NCBI GenBank assembly: GCA_031390045.1
Contig: JANMTB010000106.1
Span: 1 to 61,828, forward strand
Reading direction: 5' to 3'
Length of the DNA: 61,828 bases
Origin: Aalborgiella sp031390045
Lineage (GTDB): Bacteria; Pseudomonadota; Gammaproteobacteria; Burkholderiales; Burkholderiaceae_C
Shown: piece after piece, positions 1-9,007 of the stretch
Layout: every line of letters starts with the position of its first letter
Position numbering within the stretch: position 1 is the stretch's first letter
Notes under the pieces: generated by a model
What the model was told of the DNA's origin: nothing
Database searches by the model: none
Seen by the model: the letters and a program-made list of their open reading frames with translations, nothing else
Program-made: the position numbers and the translations under genes

Positions 1-95
1 TCTGGCCGCGTATAAGCCATAAATACTGCTGCCAAAGCCGCTAGGGCTACTGCCCAAGCCAGCAAGCGTTTGATGGTGTAGTGCGAGTCTTGCAT
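1..95 (-). CDS. Partial N-terminus of a membrane-anchored protein
   Basis: Only the first 31 codons of a minus-strand gene lie in the window; it runs off the left edge. The start is the ATG at 93-95. The residues read MQDSHYTIKRLLAWAVALAA and continue with a hydrophobic stretch, so a single N-terminal transmembrane anchor or uncleaved signal follows a short charged head. It starts 25 bases downstream of the MFS gene stop on the same strand, so the two are probably co-transcribed. No family can be named from this fragment. Confidence 0.5.
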   Translation of the reverse strand, partial: MQDSHYTIKRLLAWAVALAALAAVFMAYTRP

Positions 96-120
96 GGTCT
101 AAATGATACGTTATTTAAGT

Positions 121-1350
121 TTATGCAGGTTTCAGAGGTGACCGTACAACGGCGGTTTCTTTCACTGGCAAGTTTATCAAACCACCGAATATGCCCAGCG
201 CGATAATGATGTACCACATCACGTCATAGCTCTTGTTCGCATCAAAGATCACCGCACCCATCCATGCGCCTAAAAACGAACCGATTTGGTGGCTGAAAAA
301 GACCAAGCCGCTGAGCATGGACAAGTGCTGAATGCCAAACATTTGCGCCACTAAAACGTTGGTTACCGGCACCGTGGATAACCATAATAAACCCATCAAA
401 CTTGCAAATATATACACGCTCATAGGCGTTAGTGGTGCGAGTATAAAGACAGCCACAATAACGGCTCGAGCAAAATAAATAAAAGATAATATTTTAGTTT
501 TCGACATGCGTTGGCCTAGTGAGCCAGCAATATAGGTACCAAACACGTTAAATAATCCCACCAAAGCCAGTGCGTAGCTCGCCACTTGCGGCGACAAGCC
601 TTGGTCTTTCAAATAGCTGGGCAAATGTACGCCTATGAAAACAACTTGAAAACCGCACACAAAATACCCTGCCATCAAGAGCTGAAAACTCGGGTATTTG
701 AAGGCTTCAGTCAGCGCTTGCATGATCGTTTGGTCACGTTTGACGGTCGTAGCGCCGTTGGAAAAAGCATGTTCGCGCAAGCCAAACGACAGCGGAATCA
801 TCAGCAATGTCGCAAAACCCAACATCACCAGTGCTTGCTGCCAGCCAAAGCTGCTGATCAAGAAACCCTCGGTTGGCACCATCAAAAACTGCCCAAACGA
901 ACCTGCTGCTGCTGCGACACCCATGGCCCAAGAGCGTTTTTCGGCAGGCACGTTGCGGCCAATCACCCCGTAAATCACCGCGTAAGTCGTGCCAGCTTGT
1001 GCCGCGCCGATCAAAATACCGGCACTCAAAGCAAACAAAAACGGCGTATTAGCGTAAGCCATGCCGACCAAACCCAGTGCATACAAAATTGCGCCGCCAA
1101 TAATGACTTTGAACGCGCCAAACTTGTCTGCCAGCATGCCAGCGCCAATACCGGTCACGCCCCAAGCGAGGTTTTGAATCGCGATAGCAAACGCAAAGTT
1201 CTCGCGTGTCCAGCCGTATTGGGTGGTTATGGGCTGTAGCCACAGGCCAAAACCGTGTCGAATACCCATGGCGAGTGTAACAATGGCTGCGCCGCAAATG
1301 AGAACTTGTGTGAGACTGAGTGGTTTGTGGGTTGATGAGGATGTCGTCAT
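121..1350 (-). CDS. MFS transporter
   Basis: A 409-residue inner-membrane carrier of the major facilitator superfamily with about 12 hydrophobic segments. The loop after the second segment reads GMLADKFGAFKV, a version of the MFS signature between helices 2 and 3. The N-terminus (MGIRHGFGLWLQP) and overall length resemble the carboxylate/oxalate-formate type MFS proteins common in Burkholderiales, but the substrate cannot be read from sequence. It is divergent from parE, with about 120 bases between the two starts, and lies upstream of the partial membrane gene at the window edge. Confidence 0.85.
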   Translation of the reverse strand: MTTSSSTHKPLSLTQVLICGAAIVTLAMGIRHGFGLWLQPITTQYGWTRENFAFAIAIQNLAWGVTGIGAGMLADKFGAFKVIIGGAILYALGLVGMAYANTPFLFALSAGILIGAAQAGTTYAVIYGVIGRNVPAEKRSWAMGVAAAAGSFGQFLMVPTEGFLISSFGWQQALVMLGFATLLMIPLSFGLREHAFSNGATTVKRDQTIMQALTEAFKYPSFQLLMAGYFVCGFQVVFIGVHLPSYLKDQGLSPQVASYALALVGLFNVFGTYIAGSLGQRMSKTKILSFIYFARAVIVAVFILAPLTPMSVYIFASLMGLLWLSTVPVTNVLVAQMFGIQHLSMLSGLVFFSHQIGSFLGAWMGAVIFDANKSYDVMWYIIIALGIFGGLINLPVKETAVVRSPLKPA

Positions 1351-1470
1351 CCCTTGAGTTTAGCTTGCACCAGCACAAGATGCTGTCACGCAAGTTGAAT
1401 CCTCCACTTGATATTTGATATACTGTTTATTAATACAGTAATAAATTGCTACCGTCTACAATGCACCGCT

Positions 1471-3450
1471 ATGGCTACCAAACCCGCTTCCAAACCTGCT
1501 GAATATTCCGAAAGCTCGATCCGCGTTTTGAAAGGCCTTGAGCCCGTCAAACAACGTCCCGGCATGTACACGCGGACCGACAACCCGCTGCACGTCATCC
1601 AAGAAGTGCTGGACAACTCGGCAGACGAAGCGCTGGCAGGACATGGCAAAAAGATCAAGGTGACTTTACACAGCGATGGCTCGGTCAGCATCGAAGACGA
1701 TGGTCGTGGCATTCCGTTTGGCATGCACCCGACTGAAAAAGCACCCGTGATTGAGCTGGTGTTCACCCAATTGCACGCCGGCGGTAAATTTGACAAAGGC
1801 AAGGGAGGCGCGTACAGCTTCTCGGGCGGTTTGCATGGCGTGGGTGTGAGTGTGACGAATGCTTTGGCGAAACGCCTAGAAGCCACCAGCTACCGCGAAG
1901 GCTCGGTTGCAAGCCTCGTTTTCTCTGCTGGCGATGTGATTGAACCCTTGAAGGTTCGTAAAACGGGTGAGGGCGACCGCAAAACTGGTACGACGGTGCG
2001 GGTCTGGATCGACCCCAAATACTTTGAAACAGCGCAGTTACCAATGACGGAGCTGATGCACCTGCTGCGCAGCAAAGCGGTGCTGATGCCGGGCGTGACT
2101 GTCACCCTCGTCAACGAAAAAACCAAAGAAACCCAAAACTGGCAATACAAAGGCGGTTTGCGTGATTATTTGATGCAAACGCTTACGGGCGACCCGGTCA
2201 TTCCCTTGTTTGAAGAGGAAGGCTTTGCAGACAGTGCAAGTGAAAGCTTCGCCGAAGGCGAGGGCGCGCAGTGGTGTGTGTCCTTCACCGAAGACGGCTC
2301 GCCGGTGCGCGAAAGCTATGTCAATTTGATTCCCACCAGCGCAGGTGGTACCCATGAAAGCGGTCTACGCGATGGTTTGTTCACAGCTGTCAAAAGCTTC
2401 ATCGACCTACACAGCTTGCTGCCCAAAGGGGTGAAGTTGATGCCAGAAGACGTCTTCGCCCGCGCCAGCTATGTGCTGTCTGCCAAGGTGCTAGACCCAC
2501 AGTTTCAGGGGCAGATCAAAGAGCGCTTGAATTCGCGCGATGCGGTGCGTTTGGTTTCAGGTTTTGTACGTCCTTCATTAGAGCTGTGGCTGAATCAACA
2601 CGTTGATTACGGCAAAAAATTGGCCGAACTCGCCATCAAAGCCGCACAAACCCGTCAAAAAGCGGGTCAAAAGGTTGAAAAGCGCAAAGGCTCTGGTGTG
2701 GCAGTCTTGCCAGGAAAGTTGACCGATTGCGAGAGCAAAGACATTGCCTACAACGAGGTGTTTTTGGTCGAGGGCGACTCCGCTGGCGGCAGTGCCAAAA
2801 TGGGGCGCGACAAAGAAACCCAAGCGATTTTGCCGTTGCGGGGAAAGATTTTGAACACCTGGGAGGTCGAGCGCGACCGTTTGTTTGCCAATACCGAGAT
2901 CCACGACATTTCGGTCGCCATTGGCGTTGACCCACATGGTGCGAGCGATTCGCCAGATTTGACGGGATTGCGCTACGGAAAAATCTGCATTTTGAGTGAT
3001 GCGGACGTGGACGGCTCACACATTCAGGTACTTTTGCTCACACTCTTTTTCAGACATTTCCCCAAATTGATAGAAACTGGGCACATCTACGTAGCGCGAC
3101 CGCCGTTGTTCAGAGTCGATGCGCCAGCGCGCGGTAAAAAACCGGCTTCTAAGGTCTACGCCTTGGATGCTGGCGAGCTTGAGGCGATTTTGGATAAACT
3201 GCGCAAAGACAATGTGAAAGAGGGCGCTTGGAGCATCAGCCGCTTCAAGGGTTTGGGCGAGATGAACGCTGAGCAGCTGTGGGACACCACGCTGAACCCC
3301 GACACCCGCCGCCTGCTACCCGTTGATTTGGGCAAAATGAACTTCAAAGAGACCGAGGATTTGATCACCAAGCTGATGGGCAAAGGCGAAGCAGCAAGTC
3401 GCCGTGAGCTGATGGAGTTGCATGGCGATTCGGTTGAAGTTGATATTTGA
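1471..3450 (+). CDS. parE: DNA topoisomerase IV subunit B
   Basis: ATPase subunit of topoisomerase IV, which decatenates replicated chromosomes together with ParC. The open frame begins at 1408, but ATG 1471 (MATKPASK) is preferred because the 21 codons before it are not family-like; the product is then 659 residues. Seen in order: the GHKL ATPase motifs DNSADEA and EDDGRGIP, the glycine-rich lid GGLHGVGVSVTNALA, the TOPRIM motif EGDSAGGSA followed by PLRGKILN, the metal-binding LSDADVDGSHI, and the C-terminal RFKGLGEM. It heads a co-directional run parE, transglycosylase, parC. Confidence 0.95.
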   Translation: MATKPASKPAEYSESSIRVLKGLEPVKQRPGMYTRTDNPLHVIQEVLDNSADEALAGHGKKIKVTLHSDGSVSIEDDGRGIPFGMHPTEKAPVIELVFTQLHAGGKFDKGKGGAYSFSGGLHGVGVSVTNALAKRLEATSYREGSVASLVFSAGDVIEPLKVRKTGEGDRKTGTTVRVWIDPKYFETAQLPMTELMHLLRSKAVLMPGVTVTLVNEKTKETQNWQYKGGLRDYLMQTLTGDPVIPLFEEEGFADSASESFAEGEGAQWCVSFTEDGSPVRESYVNLIPTSAGGTHESGLRDGLFTAVKSFIDLHSLLPKGVKLMPEDVFARASYVLSAKVLDPQFQGQIKERLNSRDAVRLVSGFVRPSLELWLNQHVDYGKKLAELAIKAAQTRQKAGQKVEKRKGSGVAVLPGKLTDCESKDIAYNEVFLVEGDSAGGSAKMGRDKETQAILPLRGKILNTWEVERDRLFANTEIHDISVAIGVDPHGASDSPDLTGLRYGKICILSDADVDGSHIQVLLLTLFFRHFPKLIETGHIYVARPPLFRVDAPARGKKPASKVYALDAGELEAILDKLRKDNVKEGAWSISRFKGLGEMNAEQLWDTTLNPDTRRLLPVDLGKMNFKETEDLITKLMGKGEAASRRELMELHGDSVEVDI

Positions 3451-3477
3451 ATTGATGTTTAAGTAAAACTGAGAACA

Positions 3478-4404
3478 ATGATGTGGTTTAAGAGTTTATT
3501 GTACTTTATAGGTAAAATTCGCCTGAAGCCGGCGTATTTGTTGCCTCTAATGCTATTATTTTCGCAGCAAAATGCATATGCGGACGTGTGGGGCTACGTC
3601 GATGCCAAAGGCGTTGCTCACTTCGCCGCAGAGCGCGTGGATGACCGTTACGAGTTGTTTTTCAAAGGCGGCGAAAGTTTTGACACTGAGAACGGCGTAT
3701 CGGCCAAACGCAGCGGTGAATCTGCGGCGGGATCGCCCACAGTGGCTACCAAATCTCCAGCCAATGCCAAAATCCTTGCTTATTTTGACGTGTCCACCAA
3801 CTACAAAGCTGTTCGCCACCATATGCGCGAAGCGGCTAAAACTTACAACGTTGATTTTGAGTTGTTGCAGGCCATCATCGTAGCCGAATCAGGTTTTGAC
3901 CACCTTGCTGTGTCACCCAAAGGCGCGATAGGTTTGATGCAGCTGATGCCAGATACCGCCAAGCGCTTTGGCGTGAAGGCTGACAAAAACAAAAGCGTCG
4001 AAGACAAACTACGCGATCCGAAAACCAATATCAATGCTGGTGCTAAGTATTTGCGTGCGTTGATCAATATGTTTCCCGGTAAATTGGAGCTGGCCATAGC
4101 TTCCTACAACGCTGGCGAAGGCGCTGTGCAAAAGTACGGCAACACGATTCCGCCTTACAAAGAAACGCAAAATTACGTCAAAACCGTGGTTCAAACCTTT
4201 TTGGCTATCAAGCCGCCTGTCACGCTGCTACAAGCTAAAGCAGCAGAAAAGTCATTAGCCGCAAGCTCTGCTACTACCGCAAGCAGTGCGCCAAATCGTG
4301 TTCGTATGACGATGGGCGGTGCTGTGGTTGGCGGCGCCGTTGGTCGGGGCAATATGATCGCACCACTGGCAAAAGCTGATTCGGCGACCGTACTAAATCA
4401 ATAA
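3478..4404 (+). CDS. Lytic murein transglycosylase (DUF4124 + SLT domains)
   Basis: A 308-residue exported peptidoglycan lytic transglycosylase. Residues about 15-36 form a signal peptide ending AYADV. A short DUF4124-like segment (VWGYVDAKGVAHFA) follows, and an SLT/lysozyme-like domain lies at about 105-245. The catalytic glutamate is in the motif AESGFDHLAVSPKGAIGLMQ, followed by MPDTAKRFG and the conserved SYNAGEGAVQKYG. The tail after residue 255 is low complexity. It sits 27 bases after parE and 41 bases before parC, so it is probably in one transcript with both topoisomerase IV subunits. Confidence 0.9.
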   Translation: MMWFKSLLYFIGKIRLKPAYLLPLMLLFSQQNAYADVWGYVDAKGVAHFAAERVDDRYELFFKGGESFDTENGVSAKRSGESAAGSPTVATKSPANAKILAYFDVSTNYKAVRHHMREAAKTYNVDFELLQAIIVAESGFDHLAVSPKGAIGLMQLMPDTAKRFGVKADKNKSVEDKLRDPKTNINAGAKYLRALINMFPGKLELAIASYNAGEGAVQKYGNTIPPYKETQNYVKTVVQTFLAIKPPVTLLQAKAAEKSLAASSATTASSAPNRVRMTMGGAVVGGAVGRGNMIAPLAKADSATVLNQ

Positions 4405-4445
4405 AAATCAATAAAATTAAAAATACATTTCAGTTTTCAATTTTC

Positions 4446-6794
4446 ATGACAGACCCAACCCTTTTTGACCTTCCACCTGAAGATGTAGATGCCGATCTGA
4501 ACCTCGCCAATTACGCCCAACGTGCTTATCTTGAATACGCGCTCAGCGTCGTCAAGGGGCGCGCCCTGCCAGATGTCTGCGATGGTCAAAAGCCCGTACA
4601 GCGCCGCATTTTGTACAGCATGTCGCGTATGGGCTTGGGCTATGGCGGCGCGAACGGCACGGTAGGTGCCAAACCCGTCAAATCTGCCCGCGTGGTGGGC
4701 GATGTTTTGGGCAAATACCACCCGCACGGCGACTCTGCCGCGTACGACGCCATGGTGCGCATGGCGCAAGATTTCTCGCAGCGCTACCCACTGATTGACG
4801 GTCAAGGCAACTTCGGCTCGCGCGATGGCGACGGCGCTGCCGCAATGCGCTACACCGAGGCACGTTTGGCCAAAATCACCAGCTTGCTGATGGACGAACT
4901 CGACCAAGGCACGGTTGATTTCATCCCCAACTACGACGGCAGCGAAACCGAGCCCAGCCAACTTCCTGCGCGTTTGCCGTTCACCTTGCTCAACGGCGCC
5001 AGCGGCATTGCGGTCGGTTTGGCAACTGAAATCCCTAGCCACAATTTGCGCGAAATCGCCGAAGCTTGCGTCGCCTTGATCAAAACGCCGAAGCTGACGG
5101 ACGACGAGTTGTTCACTATCATCCCCGGCCCCGACTACCCAGGTGGTGGACAAATCATCAGCAGCAGCTCTGATATTGCCGACGCTTACCGCACAGGCCG
5201 TGGCTCGCTCAAAGTACGCGCACGTTGGAAAATTGAAGAGCTGGCGCGTGGCCAGTGGCAACTGGTCGTGACTGAGTTGCCGATTGGCGTGAGCACCCAA
5301 AAAGTATTGGAAGAGATTGAAGAAATCACCAACCCCAAGGTCAAAACTGGAAAAAAAGCGCTGAGTTTGGACCAAACCAACCTCAAAGCCAGCGTGCTGG
5401 CGGTGTTGGATGTGGTGCGTGATGAGTCGAACAAAGACGCGGCAGTGCGCCTCGTTTTCGAGCCCAAAACCAGCAAAATTGGCCAGCAAGAGCTGATTAC
5501 AGCTTTACTCGCACATACATCGCTGGAAACCTCATCGTCGATCAACCTCACGATGATCGGCATCGACGGCAGACCGACGCTGAAGTCACTGCGCCAAATA
5601 TTGAATGAGTGGATCGAGTTCCGCCACCAAACCATTGGCAAACGCTCGCAGCACAAGCTGGACAAAGTGCTGGATCGCATCCACATCTTAGAAGGCCGTG
5701 CGCTGATTTTGCTCAATATTGACGAGGTGATTGCGATCATCCGCCAGTCTGATGAGCCGAAAGCTGCGCTGATCGCCCGTTTTAAGCTCTCAGAGCGCCA
5801 AGCCGACGATATTTTGGACATTCGCCTGCGTCAATTGGCGCGTTTGGAAGCGATCAAGATCGAGCAAGAGCTGGCTGAATTGCGCACCGAGCAGGGTAAA
5901 TTGGAAGAGATTTTGGGTAGCCCAGCGGCTTTGCGCCGCTTGATGATCAAAGAGATCGAGACCGACGCCAAGCAGTTTGCTGATGCACGTCGCACGCTGA
6001 TTCAAACCGAGAAAAAATCGGTCGTCGAGGTGAAAATTGTTGACGAAGCCGTCACCGTTGTTGTGAGTTCCATGGGTTGGGTTCGCGCCCGCACCGCGCA
6101 TGGTCACGAGGCAAGCAGCTTCGCCTTCAAAGCGGGTGACGATTTGTACGCCACGTTTGAATGCCGCACGGTGGACACGCTCTTGGCATTCGGTGGCAAT
6201 GGCCGCGTCTATTCCGTGCCTGTAGCGATGCTGCCAGGCGCACGGGGCGATGGTCAACCCGTCACCACGCTGATTGAGCTGGAATCTGGCACAAAATTAG
6301 TCCATTACTTCGCAGGCCCAGCTAGCGCCAGTTTACTGCTATCAAGTTCTGCAGGTTACGGCTTTTTAGCGACGGTGGAAAGCATGACGTCCCGCCTCAA
6401 AGCTGGCAAAGCTTTTGTGACTTGCAACGAAGGCGAGTCCATGAATCGCCCATCGCTAGTTGCCAATGCCGCCACCGTGCCACCGTTCGCCGCCACGCAC
6501 GTGGCTTGCGCATCTGCAGGAAGCCGCATATTAACCTTTGAAATCAAAGACTTGAAAGCCATGACCAACGGTGGCAGAGGTTTGATGTTGATTGACCTTG
6601 AAGCCAAAGACACCCTAGCTGGCGCAGCCGCATACACCCGCAGCATCAACATCAAAGGCATAGGCCGAGGCGGTAAACCCCGCGAAGAAACCATAGAAAT
6701 CCGCAGCCTCAACAACGCCCGAGCCGCCCGTGGCCGCAAAGGCAAAGCCGCTGATTTGGGTTTCAAGCCGACGGATGTGATTCGGGTTGAGTAA
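4446..6794 (+). CDS. parC: DNA topoisomerase IV subunit A
   Basis: A 782-residue DNA cleavage and religation subunit of topoisomerase IV. The N-terminal winged-helix/tower region carries the quinolone-region motif HPHGDSAAYDAMVRMAQ and the catalytic tyrosine in AAAMRYTEARL. The C-terminal beta-pinwheel is degenerate, as usual for ParC compared with GyrA. Serine is kept at the position equivalent to GyrA 83, unlike the GyrA of this same window. It is the third gene of the parE-transglycosylase-parC run. Confidence 0.95.
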   Translation: MTDPTLFDLPPEDVDADLNLANYAQRAYLEYALSVVKGRALPDVCDGQKPVQRRILYSMSRMGLGYGGANGTVGAKPVKSARVVGDVLGKYHPHGDSAAYDAMVRMAQDFSQRYPLIDGQGNFGSRDGDGAAAMRYTEARLAKITSLLMDELDQGTVDFIPNYDGSETEPSQLPARLPFTLLNGASGIAVGLATEIPSHNLREIAEACVALIKTPKLTDDELFTIIPGPDYPGGGQIISSSSDIADAYRTGRGSLKVRARWKIEELARGQWQLVVTELPIGVSTQKVLEEIEEITNPKVKTGKKALSLDQTNLKASVLAVLDVVRDESNKDAAVRLVFEPKTSKIGQQELITALLAHTSLETSSSINLTMIGIDGRPTLKSLRQILNEWIEFRHQTIGKRSQHKLDKVLDRIHILEGRALILLNIDEVIAIIRQSDEPKAALIARFKLSERQADDILDIRLRQLARLEAIKIEQELAELRTEQGKLEEILGSPAALRRLMIKEIETDAKQFADARRTLIQTEKKSVVEVKIVDEAVTVVVSSMGWVRARTAHGHEASSFAFKAGDDLYATFECRTVDTLLAFGGNGRVYSVPVAMLPGARGDGQPVTTLIELESGTKLVHYFAGPASASLLLSSSAGYGFLATVESMTSRLKAGKAFVTCNEGESMNRPSLVANAATVPPFAATHVACASAGSRILTFEIKDLKAMTNGGRGLMLIDLEAKDTLAGAAAYTRSINIKGIGRGGKPREETIEIRSLNNARAARGRKGKAADLGFKPTDVIRVE

Positions 6795-6811
6795 TTGGGT
6801 CAAATAATATT

Positions 6812-7165
6812 ATGTGGCAATATGCTTTAAAAATATTATTATCTGCTGCAGTATTGGTTGCTGTATCTGAGTTGGCCAAACGCAGCTCGTTTTGGGGTGC
6901 GGCTTTAGCATCTATACCCTTAACATCATTATTAGCTTTTATTTGGTTGTATTTGGATACGGGTGATGTGCAGCGCGTCATCAGTCTGTCAAACGGGATA
7001 TTCTGGTTAGTTATTCCATCGCTGGTTTTGTTTGTTGCATTGCCGTTGTTGTTACGTAGTGGTTTGAATTTTTGGCTCAGCTTGCTTCTAGCCAGCGCAG
7101 CCACAGCTATCTCATATGTTGGTATGGTCAAGTTATTGCCGCTATTTGGTGTAAAACTTGATTAA
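6812..7165 (+). CDS. DUF3147-like small membrane protein
   Basis: A 117-residue protein made almost entirely of four hydrophobic helices separated by short loops; the loop SELAKRSSFWGAALASIP is typical of the DUF3147 family as I remember it. The function of the family is unknown. It starts 17 bases after the parC stop on the same strand and may be read through from that operon. Its stop is followed by a copy of the dispersed repeat. Confidence 0.7.
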   Translation: MWQYALKILLSAAVLVAVSELAKRSSFWGAALASIPLTSLLAFIWLYLDTGDVQRVISLSNGIFWLVIPSLVLFVALPLLLRSGLNFWLSLLLASAATAISYVGMVKLLPLFGVKLD

Positions 7166-7190
7166 AGAACTAAAAATACTTAAAATATCG

Positions 7191-7240
7191 TTATAGACAC
7201 CGTGTTTATTGCCTAAGCAGCTATTAAAATGATAGTAAAT
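7191..7240 (+). repeat. Dispersed 50-bp repeat, copy 1 (intergenic)
   Basis: Divergent left half (TTATAGACACCGTG) followed by a perfect TTTATTGCCTAAGCAGCTAT and a right end GATAGTAAAT. It lies between the DUF3147 gene and the GNAT gene, and ends 20 bases before the GTG start of the latter. Confidence 0.8.
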
Positions 7241-7259
7241 ATTTACCCATAAAGCATCT

Positions 7260-7715
7260 GTGATCATCAAAATAGACGACCTGCTAGGCTCCGAAATCGC
7301 CAAACTACTGCAAGAGCATTTGGACCATATGTATTCCGTATCCCCAGCCGCCAGCGTGCATGCTTTGGATATTGAAGCCCTGCGCCATCCAGATATTACC
7401 TTTTGGAGCGCCTGGGAAGATAATCATCTATGCGGCTGCGGCGCGATTAAAAAGATTAATAGTGAGTATGCAGAACTTAAATCAATGCGAACTGCAAACG
7501 AGTATCAACGGCAAGGTGTGGCGCTCAACATACTCAATACTGTGATTATTGAAGCTAAAAACCGAGGTTATCAAAAACTATACCTGGAAACCGGCTCACA
7601 ACCGGCTTTCTTTCCAGCCCGCACCCTGTATCTAAACCGTGGCTTTAAACTCTGCGAGCCCTTTGAAGGCTATATTCATGACGAGAACAGCGTTTTTATG
7701 AGTTTTGACTTGTAA
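7260..7715 (+). CDS. GNAT family N-acetyltransferase
   Basis: A 151-residue acyltransferase of the GNAT fold. The acetyl-CoA pyrophosphate-binding motif A is seen as MRTANEYQRQGVALNIL, preceded by the strand CGCGAIKKINSEYAELKSM; the C-terminus has LYLETGSQPAFFPARTLYLN. It resembles the YsnE/PhnO-like small GNATs; the acceptor is unknown. The start codon is GTG at 7260, directly downstream of repeat copy 1; no stronger start was found. Confidence 0.8.
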   Translation: MIIKIDDLLGSEIAKLLQEHLDHMYSVSPAASVHALDIEALRHPDITFWSAWEDNHLCGCGAIKKINSEYAELKSMRTANEYQRQGVALNILNTVIIEAKNRGYQKLYLETGSQPAFFPARTLYLNRGFKLCEPFEGYIHDENSVFMSFDL

Positions 7716-7740
7716 ATGCACCAAAATAGAAGATAAATTG

Positions 7741-7791
7741 CCTATAGCCGTTGTATTTATTGGCTTAATAGCATTAATATTTATAGCAAAT
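7741..7791 (+). repeat. Dispersed 50-bp repeat, copy 2 (intergenic)
   Basis: Reads CTATAGCCGTTGTATTTATT, then GGCTTAATAGC and a right end TTATAGCAAAT. It separates the convergent GNAT and CoA-transferase genes, 26 bases after one stop and 10 bases beyond the other. Confidence 0.8.
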
Positions 7792-7800
7792 ATTAATGCT

Positions 7801-8988
7801 TTAAATTACTTCCATCGTTCTCAAGGCTGCAATTTCTTCCGGTTTGTATCCCAATTCCTCAAGTATCTCGTCGGTATGTTCGCCTAACAAGGGTGCGCGT
7901 TGCAAGGGGATTTTTTCGGTTTCGGACAGGGTAAATGCACCGCGCGTGATGGGGGCGGTGTGCGGCATGCCGGGGAAGGCTAGGGGGTTGAGCAGTTGGG
8001 ACGCTGCAATTTGCGGATGTTTTAGCGCTTGCTGTGGCGAAAGCACCGGGCCGCAGGGGATTTTGGCATCGCCTAGCTGCTGGAAGGCTTGGTCTAAACT
8101 GCGTTCTGCGCACCACTGGGCGACGCGGGCGCTGATCAGCTCGCCGTGTTGGCCTCGCAGCTCATCGTCGGCAAAGCGTGGGTCAGATAGCCAATCGGGT
8201 TCGCCAATGAGTTTGGCGATGCGGTCAAACAGAGGTTTGCCGACGACTTGTACCAAAATCCAGCCATCTTGGGTTCGGTATATGTCTACGGGTGCCGCCG
8301 TTTGGCCGCGGTTGCCAGTGGGGACGCGGTTCGGCGCGGCGACGGCTTGCTCAATCAGCGCGCCATTGTTGAAGCTAACGGCGGTGGCTAGCAATGAGCC
8401 TGTGACCACTTGACCCTGCCCAGTCTGCCCACGCGCCATCAAAGCCGCCATCGCACCCAAAGCGCAGTGCAGGGCGGTGCCAAAATCGACCCAGTTGACG
8501 GCGGCGCGGTAGGGCTCGTCGGGCTGACCCGTCATGTACACCACGCCCGACATGGCTTGCGCTACACCGTCAAACCCCACGTTTTTTGCCAACGGGCCGC
8601 TAGATCCAAATGCTGAGCTGGTGACCAAAATTATGTCGGGTTTGATGGCTTTGAGCGTCTCATAGTCCAGCCCCATTTGCTTCAAAGCGGGTTCGGGTAG
8701 GTTGGCGACCACAATATCTGCGCTGAGTACGAGTTTGGCGACCACGTCTCTGCCTTTGGGCGTTAGAGGGTCTAGCGTCAACGAGCGTTTGTTGCGATTG
8801 ATCTGCATGAACATGCCGCCTTCGCCAGAGGCGGCGATGGGTGCGATGTAGCGGTCTTCACCACCGGTGCGTTTTTCAATCCGAATCACATCTGCACCAT
8901 ATTCCCCCAGCAGCGTGGCGCAATAGGGGCCTGCAATGTAGCGGCCAAAATCGAGCACCCGAATACCGGAAAGTAAGTGTTTTGTCAT
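7801..8988 (-). CDS. CaiB/BaiF family (family III) CoA-transferase
   Basis: A 395-residue family III CoA-transferase, which moves CoA between carboxylic acids through an aspartyl anhydride. The N-terminal signature LSGIRVLDFGRYIAGPYCAT and the segment GEYGADVIRIEK are characteristic; the catalytic aspartate is expected in the NLPEPALKQMGLDYETL region. It lies 19 bases downstream of the ALDH7-type gene on the same strand, which suggests a shared carboxylate pathway, possibly lysine/aminoadipate or glutarate, but the acid is not identifiable. Confidence 0.88.
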   Translation of the reverse strand: MTKHLLSGIRVLDFGRYIAGPYCATLLGEYGADVIRIEKRTGGEDRYIAPIAASGEGGMFMQINRNKRSLTLDPLTPKGRDVVAKLVLSADIVVANLPEPALKQMGLDYETLKAIKPDIILVTSSAFGSSGPLAKNVGFDGVAQAMSGVVYMTGQPDEPYRAAVNWVDFGTALHCALGAMAALMARGQTGQGQVVTGSLLATAVSFNNGALIEQAVAAPNRVPTGNRGQTAAPVDIYRTQDGWILVQVVGKPLFDRIAKLIGEPDWLSDPRFADDELRGQHGELISARVAQWCAERSLDQAFQQLGDAKIPCGPVLSPQQALKHPQIAASQLLNPLAFPGMPHTAPITRGAFTLSETEKIPLQRAPLLGEHTDEILEELGYKPEEIAALRTMEVI

Positions 8989-9007
8989 GCGTAACTCGGT
9001 TTAAATT

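Noticed and set aside
4437..5489. 350-codon open frame on the minus strand opposite parC
   Set aside because: Shadow of parC; its composition and lack of family motifs speak against a gene.
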